Shown piece after piece: positions 1-8,364 of a DNA stretch of 9,824 bases. Position 1 is the stretch's first letter; each line of letters begins with the position of its first letter. The position numbers and the translations under genes are program-made. Source of the DNA: an uncultured bacterium (GTDB lineage: Bacteria; Bacteroidota; Bacteroidia; Sphingobacteriales; Sphingobacteriaceae). Location of the stretch: assembly GCA_903958995.1 (NCBI GenBank), contig CAJBVG010000306.1:1-9824 (forward strand), read 5' to 3'. The notes under the pieces are model-generated. The model had not been told where the DNA came from and searched no databases. It saw only the letters and a list, made by a program, of their open reading frames with translations.

Positions 1-1843
1 AATCTTCAATTTTAACAACTGCATGACGATGAGAGAATGTACCACGCTCAACATCTTGTCCACTAAGGCGAACATCAAACCCTTCTTCCATTAAGGTTGC
101 GTAAGCCATTAACTCACCCATTGCCCAATCTAAAGATTTGGTCTCGTTCACCATTTTTGCACGTTCAGAAAACAAACGCTCAATTTTAGTTAAGAACTTT
201 TTATCTTTTGGTAGTTCTGTAATTTTATTGGCAATAGTTGTGAATTTTTTAGCAGCAACTTTGGTTTCGAAAGTAGTATTAAAATCTTCTGGAGTAGAAA
301 ATCTAAAGTTCTTCCAAGAGCCTTGAAACAAGGGCTCTACCAAGGTAGTTGCTTCTTGCTTTGCTTCATTTAAACGTTCTTGTAAATGCTGACGGAATTC
401 TTGTTCCATCTCTTTTGCTAATGCAGCATCTATAGAACCTTGTTCCGCTAATTTATTTTGATAAATTTCTCTTGGGTTAGGATGTTTCTCAATGATCTTA
501 TACAACAAAGGTTGAGTAAAACGAGGCTCATCCGATTCATTATGACCATATCTACGGTAACATAAAATATCGATGAACACATCCGTTTGGTATTCTTGGC
601 GATATTCTACTGCCATTTGTATGGCATGCACTAAAGCTTCAACATCATCACCGTTTACGTGGAATACAGGCGAAAGTGTTGTTTTTGCAATGTCTGTACA
701 ATAAGTACTCGAACGTGCATCTTTATAGTTAGTCGTAAATCCAATTTGATTATTAATAACTAAGTGGATTGTTCCACCCGTTTTATAACCATCTAATTTC
801 GACATTTGAATTACTTCGTATAAAATTCCTTGTCCAGCGATAGAAGCGTCACCATGAATTAATATCGGAGCGATGCTCGATAAATCATCTTTGTATTTAT
901 GATCAATTTTTGCTCGGACCATTCCTTCAACAACAGGATCAACTGCTTCAAGGTGAGATGGATTTGGCGATAAGCTTAAATGTACATCATTGCCTTTCGA
1001 TGTTTTTATATCTGTTGAATAACCTAAATGGTATTTCACATCACCACCAAACGGATCATCAGGATTAAATTTCCCTTCAAACTCTTTGAATATTTCCTTG
1101 TAGGTTTTATTCATGATGTTTGCTAGAACATTTAATCGCCCACGATGAGCCATTCCAATAACAAACTCTTTTATACCTAAATCGGCACCTTTCTCAATTA
1201 CTGCATTCATAGCAGGAATAAGGGTTTCAGCACCTTCTAACGAAAATCTTTTTTGTCCTAAGAATTTAGTACCTAAGAAATTTTCAAATATTACCGCTTG
1301 ATTTAGTTTGCTTAATATCTGTTTCTTTTCTTCAATAGTGAAGCTCGGGGTATTTCTATTTTTTTCAATTCTATCAATGAACCATTTGATACGTTCAGGG
1401 TGACGAATAAACATGAACTCCATTCCAATGGATTGGCAATACGTTTCTTCTAAGAATTGAATAATGTCTTTTAATTTTGCTGGACCAATACCTAACTCAA
1501 CTCCAGCATTAAATACCGTTTCTAAATCGGCATCACTTAAACCCCATTGAGAAATCTCTTTACCAGGGAAATATTTACGGCGTTCGCGAACAGGATTCGT
1601 TTTAGTAAACAAGTGACCTCTGGTTCTATAGCCATTAATCATATTTAAGGTCCCAATTTCTTTCAAGAAATGCTCGGGAGTATCCAATGTTACATTGGCA
1701 GCTTCTCCACTTCGACCAAGTTCGAAGCCCTCAAAAAACTTTTGCCATCCAAAATCAACCGATTCTGGATCATTTTTGAACGATTCGTATAATGACTCAA
1801 TATATTCTGTTGAGTTAGAATTTAAGTAAGATAGTTTATTCAT
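1..1843 (-). CDS. sucA: 2-oxoglutarate dehydrogenase E1 component, partial (C-terminus off the left edge)
   Basis: This is the thiamine-diphosphate-dependent E1 subunit of the 2-oxoglutarate dehydrogenase complex. It decarboxylates 2-oxoglutarate in the TCA cycle and passes the succinyl group to the lipoyl E2 subunit; it is cytoplasmic. The reading frame is open from ATG at 1843 to the window edge, 614 codons with no stop; family members have about 900-940 residues, so roughly the last third is missing. Visible in order are the N-terminal E1o tail (YIESLYESF, residues 14-22), GYRTRGHL (71-78), ENFLGTKFLGQKRFSLEG (187-204), the active-site loop MAHRGRLN (231-238), SPNPSHLE (292-299), and the ThDP/Mg site GDAS (331-334) with NNQIGF (364-369). 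YRRYGHNESDEP follows at 429-440. The start puts the conserved tail 13 residues in, as expected. No Shine-Dalgarno precedes it. E2 (odhB/sucB) is often the next gene downstream, outside this window. The frame is intact, with no sign of decay. Confidence 0.97.
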   Translation of the reverse strand, partial: MNKLSYLNSNSTEYIESLYESFKNDPESVDFGWQKFFEGFELGRSGEAANVTLDTPEHFLKEIGTLNMINGYRTRGHLFTKTNPVRERRKYFPGKEISQWGLSDADLETVFNAGVELGIGPAKLKDIIQFLEETYCQSIGMEFMFIRHPERIKWFIDRIEKNRNTPSFTIEEKKQILSKLNQAVIFENFLGTKFLGQKRFSLEGAETLIPAMNAVIEKGADLGIKEFVIGMAHRGRLNVLANIMNKTYKEIFKEFEGKFNPDDPFGGDVKYHLGYSTDIKTSKGNDVHLSLSPNPSHLEAVDPVVEGMVRAKIDHKYKDDLSSIAPILIHGDASIAGQGILYEVIQMSKLDGYKTGGTIHLVINNQIGFTTNYKDARSSTYCTDIAKTTLSPVFHVNGDDVEALVHAIQMAVEYRQEYQTDVFIDILCYRRYGHNESDEPRFTQPLLYKIIEKHPNPREIYQNKLAEQGSIDAALAKEMEQEFRQHLQERLNEAKQEATTLVEPLFQGSWKNFRFSTPEDFNTTFETKVAAKKFTTIANKITELPKDKKFLTKIERLFSERAKMVNETKSLDWAMGELMAYATLMEEGFDVRLSGQDVERGTFSHRHAVVKIED

Positions 1844-1956
1844 AATGGTAAAAACACTGCAAAATTACACTATTTATAGAGGTTTAAAAGGTTTTTTTAG
1901 AACTATTTGCTAATTAAATATAGAAGAGTTGAAGAGCAATATTGATAGATTTTACC
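1844..1956. other. Intergenic gap between the merR-type gene and sucA
   Basis: This 113-bp gap holds the candidate sucA promoter and a small direct repeat, GAAGAG at 1923-1928 and 1931-1936. I looked for a terminator after the regulator gene. The best inverted repeat (TATTT/AAATA around 1905-1919) has only five A/T pairs and is not followed by a T-run on the minus strand, so no intrinsic terminator is supported. Read-through from the pump operon into sucA cannot be excluded. Confidence 0.5.
1860..1889 (-). promoter_or_regulatory. Candidate Bacteroidota-type promoter for sucA
   Basis: On the minus strand TAATTTTG (1867-1860) matches the Bacteroidota -7 consensus TAnnTTTG exactly. Eighteen bases upstream is TTTT (1889-1886), one mismatch from the -33 element TTTG. 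A transcript would start near 1853, leaving a leader of only about 10 nt before the ATG at 1843. The -33 match is weak in an AT-rich gap, so this is a plausible but unproven site. Confidence 0.45.
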
Positions 1957-2847
1957 TTAATCGAAATTGATTTCATTTAAAAAGGAGAGCAAATCAGGGA
2001 TTCCTTTCAGTAAACTAATATTATCGTGGGTTTTTATGTGTTGCTCGTGTATACAACCACCAGCAATAATGACCTTATTATTGGGGAAACTTGAAGAAAA
2101 TAATTGAACGACCGATTCCGCATCTTCTTGTGTCATCGAATTTGTCATTATAGAGAAAATATAATCTGGTTGATACGCTTTTAATACATCCTTTACGTAA
2201 TTAATTGAAAGGCTTTGCCCAAGGTATAGCACCTCATGCCCGTGGCTTTTAATTAAATAGCTACCAAAAAGTAGTGCTATTTCATGAAATTCACCTTCGG
2301 GCAAGAAAAGAAGGAACTTCTGATGATTTGGTATCGCTGGAACTTTAAGATTATCAATAGCTACTGTTAATTTTTGTTTAATTAAGGAGGATGCAAAATG
2401 TTCTTGAGCGGGGTTCATCGAACCTGTTTGCCACATTATTCCGATGCTCTGTAAGAATGGATAGATTACCTGAAGAACTGTTTGCTCTAATCCGATTTTT
2501 TTGATGCTACTGCTTAAAGTTTTCTTGAATTCAAATTCATTAAAACTTATTGCATGATTACTTAAAGCCTGAATATAACAAGAGTAATTATTGTCTTGTT
2601 GGGTAATACTGTGAATCTTTTCCGACATTTCATCGCTCGACATGTTGGCGATTTCTGAAATTTTATAGCCATTATCATTTAGGGTAGAAACGTTTAATAA
2701 TAAGCGTAAATCATCGTCATTGTAATAGCGAATATTGGTATCTGTACGTTTTGTATGTAGAAAATTGTATCGCTGCTCCCACACACGAATTGTTTGACAC
2801 TTAATGCCTGTAATGGTTTCAATATCTTTTATAGAAAATTTATTCAT
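1957..2847 (-). CDS. MerR-family transcriptional regulator with cobalamin-binding domain (CarH/LitR-like)
   Basis: This is a 296-residue DNA-binding regulator. Residues 3-70 form a MerR winged helix-turn-helix (FSIKDIETITGI, then IRVWEQRY at 20-27 and the wing at R40-YY). Residues about 90-165 match the helical cap of B12-binding regulators and keep the W-x9-E-H motif (W139, E149, H150), which packs over the upper face of adenosylcobalamin in Thermus CarH. Residues 176-296 are a Rossmann-like B12-binding domain with E186-x-H188, the likely lower axial ligand; the usual following glycine is A191. In studied CarH/LitR proteins, adenosylcobalamin-bound tetramers repress DNA and light breaks them apart. 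Those proteins usually control carotenoid or photolyase genes, and none is seen here. The gene lies 40 bp after the tolC-like gene, same strand, with no clear promoter of its own, so it probably belongs to the pump operon. Family assignment is firm; cofactor use and target are inferred. Confidence 0.9.
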   Translation of the reverse strand: MNKFSIKDIETITGIKCQTIRVWEQRYNFLHTKRTDTNIRYYNDDDLRLLLNVSTLNDNGYKISEIANMSSDEMSEKIHSITQQDNNYSCYIQALSNHAISFNEFEFKKTLSSSIKKIGLEQTVLQVIYPFLQSIGIMWQTGSMNPAQEHFASSLIKQKLTVAIDNLKVPAIPNHQKFLLFLPEGEFHEIALLFGSYLIKSHGHEVLYLGQSLSINYVKDVLKAYQPDYIFSIMTNSMTQEDAESVVQLFSSSFPNNKVIIAGGCIHEQHIKTHDNISLLKGIPDLLSFLNEINFD

Positions 2848-2887
2848 TTAGTGTCGTAACAAATAGGTAAAGATTTAGTTTGAAAAA

Positions 2888-4201
2888 TTAAGGAATTATG
2901 CTAGCCGACAACTCTAATAAGCTGGTTTCTGCTAATTTATATTGATATAATGCATTGATGTATCGTCCATTCGATTCGATATAAGCACGTTGTGCTTCGC
3001 GTAATTGAAGTGAGGAAATACCACCTAACTTAAACTTTTCTACACTAATATCAATATTTCGTTTAGCCACCAATTGGTTCTCTTTTTCCAATTGAAGTAA
3101 TTCCAAGTTATTTTGATAACTGCTTAGCAAGGCATTCCAATTCGCATCTACCGATTGCTTCGCTTGCTCATAGCTAAACACTGCTGATTGTGCTTGGATT
3201 TTAGCCACCTTCTCTTTCTTGCTTTGCAATAAACCATTAAAAATATTTACACTAGCAGTAATCCCGTAGTTAAATCCAACTGCTTTGTTTTCCGTAAAGA
3301 AACCTGCTTCAGCATTTTGGTTTGAATAAGTATATCCTGAATTTAACTTAAGTGTAGGGTAGCGATCTGCAGAAACTTCTTTCACAGCAAGCTCGGCAAT
3401 ACGTTGCTGACTTTTCGCTAACAACAAACTTGGGTTTTGAGCAATCATCTTTTGATACAAATCATCCGTATTGATTTTCTGATTAGTAGGTATAGTATCT
3501 GATAATACAACCACATCATTTACTGGTAAAATCAGCAATTCATTTAATCGTATTTTTAAATTCCTTAAACTTTCCTTTTGGCGGATTAGCGAACTTAAAT
3601 CGGTATTGTAATCTACTTTAGCATTTAATAAATCGAGCGTAGAACCTGAGCCCACTTCATTTTTATCTTGAGCAATATCTAATCTTTTTTTCGAAACAGC
3701 TAATGCATCTTCCGATACTTTTAATTGTTCTTGTGAAGCAACAATTGCATAATAATTAATAACGATATCTGCCAAAACTCCTTGTACCATTGCCTTTGCA
3801 TTCACCATTCCCATTTTCTCCATCTCTTGGATACGATCATAAGAAGCAAACATTTTTAGTCCATCAAACAACACCCACGACAATTGTAAGCCAGCAGTTT
3901 GCTGAGTAGCTTTTGCGTTATTACGTTCTTGAGTGATACCGGTAACAAATACCTGACGAGTATCCACGTTACTTTTATTGATGCCAGCATTCGCATCAAT
4001 TTTAGGTAATAAAGTAGAGATTGCAGCTTCCTTATTCGTTGTAGAGATGCTTTGATTATTATTTGCAATTTGAATAGAGTAATTATTTTTCAAGCCTATT
4101 TCTATGGCTTGATTTAAACTCAATGTGTTCTGCGCATATACAGTATTCAAACTTAATATGAATACTACACTGTATAAAATTAGTTTATAATTCTTCATCA
4201 T
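2888..4201 (-). CDS. TolC-like outer-membrane efflux channel protein
   Basis: This is a 437-residue outer-membrane factor that would form the trimeric exit duct of the tripartite pump encoded with it. A Sec signal peptide covers about residues 1-23 (hydrophobic LILYSVVFILSL, cleavage near VYA-Q). There is no lipobox cysteine, so unlike OprM it is not lipidated. The mature protein starts with the family signature LSLNQAIEIGLKNN (27-40). The internal duplication typical of this family is visible: GSGSTLDLLNAK (184-195) in the first half and GGISSLQLREAQ (393-404) in the second, each after a long helix. The length is normal for the family (about 420-490). Its ATG overlaps the stop of the RND gene by one base (TAATG), and a second in-frame ATG follows directly. 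GGAG at 4207-4210 serves either start. It is the third gene of the operon. Confidence 0.95.
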   Translation of the reverse strand: MMKNYKLILYSVVFILSLNTVYAQNTLSLNQAIEIGLKNNYSIQIANNNQSISTTNKEAAISTLLPKIDANAGINKSNVDTRQVFVTGITQERNNAKATQQTAGLQLSWVLFDGLKMFASYDRIQEMEKMGMVNAKAMVQGVLADIVINYYAIVASQEQLKVSEDALAVSKKRLDIAQDKNEVGSGSTLDLLNAKVDYNTDLSSLIRQKESLRNLKIRLNELLILPVNDVVVLSDTIPTNQKINTDDLYQKMIAQNPSLLLAKSQQRIAELAVKEVSADRYPTLKLNSGYTYSNQNAEAGFFTENKAVGFNYGITASVNIFNGLLQSKKEKVAKIQAQSAVFSYEQAKQSVDANWNALLSSYQNNLELLQLEKENQLVAKRNIDISVEKFKLGGISSLQLREAQRAYIESNGRYINALYQYKLAETSLLELSASIIP

Positions 4202-7200
4202 TACTTCTCCAATGCATTATAATCATTCGTGTCGAGTGTTTTAGTTCTTGATAATAAAGAATAAACAGCTGGTACAACGTATAGGGTTAAGATTAACGAA
4301 AATATGGTTCCTCCAACAATCACAATACCCATACCTACTCTACTTTTAGAAGCAGCACCAAGTGACAATGCAATGGGTAAGGCTCCTAAAGCAATGGCCA
4401 AACTGGTCATTAAAATCGGACGTAAACGAGCTGCTGAAGCATCACGTATAGCTTGTGCTTTAGTCATTCCAGTAAGCTTTAACTGATTCGCAAATTCAAC
4501 AATTAAAATACCATTCTTAGTTACTAAACCGATGAGCATAATAATTCCGATCTGACTGAATATATTTAATGTTTGTCCGAATATCCATAATGATAATAAT
4601 GCACCTGCAATAGCAAGTGGTACGGTAATCATAATGATAAATGGATCGATGAAACTTTCAAACTGAGCAGAGAGAATTAAATAAATCAGAATTAATGAAA
4701 GTAAAAATGCAAATAATATGTTCGATGAACTTTCTGCGAAATCTCTAGAAGAACCTGCTAATGCTGTAGAGAATGTATCATCCAGCACTTCTGCTTTCAC
4801 TCTGTCCATAACTTTTATTCCATCTCCAATGGTTTTACCTGGAGCTAATGCAGCAGATACTGTAGCCGACATAAAACGGTTGTTATGGTATAATTGAGGT
4901 GGACTACTTTGTTCTGTAATATTGACTACGTTATCTAATTGAATTAAATCTCCTTTTGTATTTCGAACAAATATCGAAGTTAAGTCGAGCGGTTCATCTC
5001 TGTTCGCACGATCAAATTGTCCAACCACTGCATATTGTTTGCCGTTCATCGTAAAGTACGAGAAACGTTGACCACTTAAGGCGAGTTGTAATGTTTGCGC
5101 GATGTCTACAATAGATACTCCTAAGCTTTTCGCTTTCTCGCGATCTATAGTAACTGATAATTCTGGTTTGTTGAATTTCAAATCAACATCTACCATAGTG
5201 AATGTTGGATCTTGCGAAGCTTTCTCTATAAATTTAGGAAGGTACTCTCTTAGCTTTTCGAAATTTGGTGCTTGTAAAACATATTGTACAGGTAAGCCAC
5301 CACGACGACCACCAGAAGAAATAGTTTGTTGTTGAATAACAAATGTTTTTGCTTCAGGCATACGCTTTGTCATGCGAGTTAAGGCATTGGCAATGTCGGC
5401 TTGTGAACGAGTACGATCTTGAGGCTCTGAAATTCGCATACGCACAAAACCAGTATTGGCAGCACCAGAACCAGTGAAACCTGGAGATGTTACTGTTAGT
5501 CCGATTTTCTTTTCTGGAATTGAGTCGTTAAGTAACTTGGTTAATTTCAGAATGAAAAAATCGGTGTACTCAAACGAGGCACCTTCGGGAGCGGTGACTT
5601 GCAATTGCAAGGCACTACGATCATCTAAGGGTGCTAATTCGGATTGAAGATTCTTACCAAAGAACCATATCATTCCGAAACAAAATAATATAATAGGTAA
5701 GGCAATCCATTTCTTCGTTAAGAAACGATTTAATGAACGACCATAGCCTTCTACCATACCAACAAAGAATGGTTCTGTCCAATTGTAAAATCTACTTTTC
5801 TTATGTCCACTGCGCATTAGCTTTGCATTCAACATTGGCGTTAGCGTTAGCGATACAAATGCTGATATTAAAACGGCGGAGGCAATCACTACTCCGAACT
5901 CTCGAAATAAACGACCTACAAATCCTTCTAAGAAAATGATTGGAAGAAAAACTGCAGCCAAAGTAATTGAGATAGAAATTACTGCCATAAAAATTTCATT
6001 CGAACCTTTTATGGCTGCTTCTAATGGAGATAATCCTTCTTCAATTTTCTTGAAAATATTTTCTGTGACGACAATACCATCATCAACGACCAAACCAGTA
6101 GCAAGTACGATGGCCAATAAGGTTAATACATTCACTGAAAATCCCATCAAGTACATAATGAAAAACGTACCAATTAAGGAAACTGGAATATCAATAAGTG
6201 GACGAATAGCAATACCCCAATCTCTAAAGAAAAGATAGATAATAAGGATTACTAATATTAATGAAAGGATTAATGTTTCTGCTACTTCTTTAACCGATTG
6301 GCTAATGAATATGGTATTATCAAGTGCAATATTTAAATGATAATCTTTAGGTAGTTCTTTTTCTATTTGTGCATAACGCTTATGAAATTCTTTCGCGATA
6401 TCTAAATAATTCGCACCGGGTTGAGGCACTAAGGCAAGACCAATCATAGGAGTACCCGACTCACGTAGAATAGTTTCTTCGTTTTCTGGACCAAGATTCG
6501 CAGAACCAATATCCATAAGGCGAATCATTTTATCGCCATCAGTTTTAATAATTAAATTATTGAAATCATCTTCAGTTACTAGGTTGCCCGAAGTTTTAAC
6601 AGTAAGCTCTGTTGTATTTCCTGCAATTTTACCTGAAGGTAATTCCACATTCTCACGATCGAGTGCAGTTTTAACATCGAGCGGGGTTAAACGATAAGAT
6701 GATAATTTCAATGGGTCGAGCCAGATGCGCATGGCGTATCTTTTTTGTCCCCAAATTTGAATACTACTTACTCCTGGAATAGTTTGCAAACGTTGTGCAA
6801 TTACATTCTCTCCATAATCACTTACTTCTAATTGAGATCGTGTGTCGCTCTTTAAGGTCATTGATAAAATAGCATCAGAATTTGCATCTGCTTTGGCAAC
6901 AACGGGCAAACCATTAATATCTTTAGGTAAATTACTTACCGCTTGTGAAACTTTATCACGCACATCATTGGCAGCTTCATCAATATCTTTACTCAAGTTA
7001 AACTCAACAGTTATTACGCTAGACCCTTGATTGCTGGATGATGAAATATTTTTTATACCATCAATACTATTGATAGCCTTTTCTAAAGGTTCTGTAATTT
7101 GTGATTCAATAATATCGGCATTTGCACCAGGGTATGATGTCCTAACGGAAACGATAGGAGGATCAATCGAAGGAAATTCGCGCACTCCGAGAAACTTATA

Positions 7201-7284
7201 CCCAATAAAACCAAACAACATAATGAGTATATTCATTACGATGGTAAATACGGGTTTTCTTATACTTCTAGTTGATAAACTCAT
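4201..7284 (-). CDS. RND-family multidrug efflux transporter, inner-membrane pump subunit (AcrB/MexB type)
   Basis: This is a 1027-residue proton-driven antiporter that would collect substrates at the inner membrane or periplasm and push them to the outer-membrane channel. It is close to the length of AcrB (1049). The layout is that of the HAE-type RND family: TM1 (about 11-31), a large periplasmic loop (about 33-335), a TM bundle (about 336-485), TM7 (about 526-544), a second periplasmic loop (about 545-850) and a C-terminal TM bundle (about 855-1010). The proton-relay residues are all present: D401 and D402 in LVVDDGIVVTEN, K923 in GLVTKNGILIVEF, and R953 and T960 in RLRPILMT, matching AcrB D407, D408, K940, R971 and T978. 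These favour drug/organic-solute RND pumps over the heavy-metal (CusA) type. It starts 6 bp after the adaptor gene and has no Shine-Dalgarno, which suggests coupled translation. The specific substrate is unknown. Confidence 0.97.
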   Translation of the reverse strand: MSLSTRSIRKPVFTIVMNILIMLFGFIGYKFLGVREFPSIDPPIVSVRTSYPGANADIIESQITEPLEKAINSIDGIKNISSSSNQGSSVITVEFNLSKDIDEAANDVRDKVSQAVSNLPKDINGLPVVAKADANSDAILSMTLKSDTRSQLEVSDYGENVIAQRLQTIPGVSSIQIWGQKRYAMRIWLDPLKLSSYRLTPLDVKTALDRENVELPSGKIAGNTTELTVKTSGNLVTEDDFNNLIIKTDGDKMIRLMDIGSANLGPENEETILRESGTPMIGLALVPQPGANYLDIAKEFHKRYAQIEKELPKDYHLNIALDNTIFISQSVKEVAETLILSLILVILIIYLFFRDWGIAIRPLIDIPVSLIGTFFIMYLMGFSVNVLTLLAIVLATGLVVDDGIVVTENIFKKIEEGLSPLEAAIKGSNEIFMAVISISITLAAVFLPIIFLEGFVGRLFREFGVVIASAVLISAFVSLTLTPMLNAKLMRSGHKKSRFYNWTEPFFVGMVEGYGRSLNRFLTKKWIALPIILFCFGMIWFFGKNLQSELAPLDDRSALQLQVTAPEGASFEYTDFFILKLTKLLNDSIPEKKIGLTVTSPGFTGSGAANTGFVRMRISEPQDRTRSQADIANALTRMTKRMPEAKTFVIQQQTISSGGRRGGLPVQYVLQAPNFEKLREYLPKFIEKASQDPTFTMVDVDLKFNKPELSVTIDREKAKSLGVSIVDIAQTLQLALSGQRFSYFTMNGKQYAVVGQFDRANRDEPLDLTSIFVRNTKGDLIQLDNVVNITEQSSPPQLYHNNRFMSATVSAALAPGKTIGDGIKVMDRVKAEVLDDTFSTALAGSSRDFAESSSNILFAFLLSLILIYLILSAQFESFIDPFIIMITVPLAIAGALLSLWIFGQTLNIFSQIGIIMLIGLVTKNGILIVEFANQLKLTGMTKAQAIRDASAARLRPILMTSLAIALGALPIALSLGAASKSRVGMGIVIVGGTIFSLILTLYVVPAVYSLLSRTKTLDTNDYNALEK
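4207..4210 (-). promoter_or_regulatory. Shine-Dalgarno for the tolC-like gene
   Basis: GGAG on the minus strand lies inside the last codons of the RND gene, 5 nt before the first ATG (4201) and 8 nt before the second ATG (4198). It is the only convincing Shine-Dalgarno among the starts in this window. Both starts are acceptable; they differ by one residue. Confidence 0.55.
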
Positions 7285-7290
7285 CGATGG

Positions 7291-8337
7291 TTATTTTAAT
7301 TTTAATGAACTGCCATCTTTTATAGACATGATACCAGAAGTAATTAATGTATCTCCAGCATGAAGTCCATCGGTAATTTGCACAAGTTTAGCAGTACGAA
7401 TTCCTGTTTTGATGATGACTTCTGATGCTGTATTGTTTTTAGCTATAAAGACTTTCTTCCCTTTTAAAATTGGGATGATAGATTCATTAGGAATTAAGAT
7501 AGTATTTTTTATTTCGTTCATTTCTAATATAACTTTACAAAAAGAACCAGGAGTTAGCATGCCATCATTTTTTGCAATGGCACGTACACTTAAGGTACGA
7601 GTGTTTTCATCGATAGAAGGATCTTTAGCATAAACTAAGGCTTTGTATTGTTTTGAATTACCATCGGTACTAAAAACAATCTCCGCATTCGATTTCATAT
7701 GCGAAGCATATTTCTCTGGTATAGAGAAGGTGATTTTCACTTGATCATCTTTAACTATTTTTGTCACCACACTACTCGAGCTGATGAAATCACCAACTGA
7801 AATCATACGTAAACCAAGGTGTCCATTAAATGGAGCTCTGATTTCTGTTTTCGCTAATTGCGCTTTTAACAATTCACTTTCCGATTTCATGGATTGTAAT
7901 TCTGTATTTACTATATCGTACTCCTGTTGAGAAATGGCTTCTTTTTTAAGAAGTACACGTTGGCGGTATTCTTGTTCTTCTGCAAGTTTCAATCGAGAAA
8001 CGGCTCTGTTATATTGTGCTTTTAATTCTTCATCATTAATCTTCACTAACAAATCACCTTGCTTTACCGAGCTTCCTTCTTTAAAAATTATTTTCACTAC
8101 TTTCCCCGACATCTCCGGACGAAGATCTACAGATTCTTCGGCTTGAATAGTCCCTGTAATTTGTATGACTTCCTTAATGGAAGTATCACGCAAAACGATA
8201 TAATTCGCAATTTGTGGGGCATTCATCCCTTTACCCATTTCAGGTTTCTGTTGTTTTTTAGCATCCGAACAAGCGAGTAAGGCTAAAGATATTCCAAAAA
8301 ATAAAACTGCATTCTTATTTAACATGTTGATATTCAT
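7291..8337 (-). CDS. Efflux RND transporter periplasmic adaptor subunit (membrane fusion lipoprotein)
   Basis: This 348-residue adaptor would bridge the RND pump and the TolC-like channel. It has a type II signal peptide with lipobox LLAC (20-23), so C23 would be lipidated and anchor the protein to a membrane. Two halves of a lipoyl/barrel-sandwich fold are visible: VDLRPEMSGKVVKIIFKEGS (70-89) and the matching half from KTEIRAPFNGHLG (163-175) to about 194. They flank a charged helical hairpin (about 103-162) that should contact the channel. Beta-barrel and membrane-proximal domains follow (about 198-348; PGSFCKVIL at 263-271 and IPNESI at 282-287 are typical). The length is normal for the family. 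ATG at 8337 is chosen; M5 (ATG at 8325) would also leave a full signal peptide. Neither has a Shine-Dalgarno. It is the first gene of the operon, behind a good promoter candidate. Confidence 0.96.
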   Translation of the reverse strand: MNINMLNKNAVLFFGISLALLACSDAKKQQKPEMGKGMNAPQIANYIVLRDTSIKEVIQITGTIQAEESVDLRPEMSGKVVKIIFKEGSSVKQGDLLVKINDEELKAQYNRAVSRLKLAEEQEYRQRVLLKKEAISQQEYDIVNTELQSMKSESELLKAQLAKTEIRAPFNGHLGLRMISVGDFISSSSVVTKIVKDDQVKITFSIPEKYASHMKSNAEIVFSTDGNSKQYKALVYAKDPSIDENTRTLSVRAIAKNDGMLTPGSFCKVILEMNEIKNTILIPNESIIPILKGKKVFIAKNNTASEVIIKTGIRTAKLVQITDGLHAGDTLITSGIMSIKDGSSLKLK

Positions 8338-8364
8338 TATATTGATTCTAATCGATAGATTTTA

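Larger units (their letters stand above)
1957..8337 (-). other. Predicted operon: adaptor - RND pump - TolC-like channel - MerR/B12 regulator
   Basis: Four same-strand genes follow each other with gaps of 6 bp, a 1-bp overlap and 40 bp, behind one good promoter at 8394-8365. No terminator-like hairpin or convincing internal promoter was found in the junctions. The first three genes supply every part of a tripartite efflux pump. Co-transcription of the fourth, the regulator, is less certain because its gap is larger and could hide a promoter in the end of the channel gene. Confidence 0.75.

Noticed and set aside
138..326. Plus-strand open frame of 62 codons inside sucA
   Set aside because: It is the complement of an intact E1 reading frame; its hydrophobic look comes from the complement of charged codons.
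2853..2861. TGTTACGAC upstream of the regulator gene, one mismatch from TGTTACAAC at 8381-8389 in the efflux promoter, as a possible shared operator
   Set aside because: A rough count of 9-mer comparisons between the two gaps on both strands predicts about one such near-match by chance, and the arms are too short to act alone as a MerR-family site.
2848..2887. Separate promoter for the regulator gene
   Set aside because: The minus strand reads TACCTATTTG, where TA and TTTG are not at the required spacing, and no TTTG lies at the -33 distance. Co-transcription with the channel gene is simpler.
5836..5853. GCGTTA tandem micro-repeat
   Set aside because: It encodes the conserved SLTLTPML stretch of the RND protein in frame, so codon choice explains it.
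5936..6238. Plus-strand open frame of 100 codons inside the RND gene
   Set aside because: It is antisense to the conserved TM4 region with the D401/D402 pair, which fixes the real coding strand.
7031..7363. Plus-strand open frame of 110 codons opposite the start of the RND gene and the end of the adaptor gene
   Set aside because: It lies antisense to two well-supported genes, shows no family motif, and has composition expected from the complement of membrane-protein codons. It is treated as a shadow frame.
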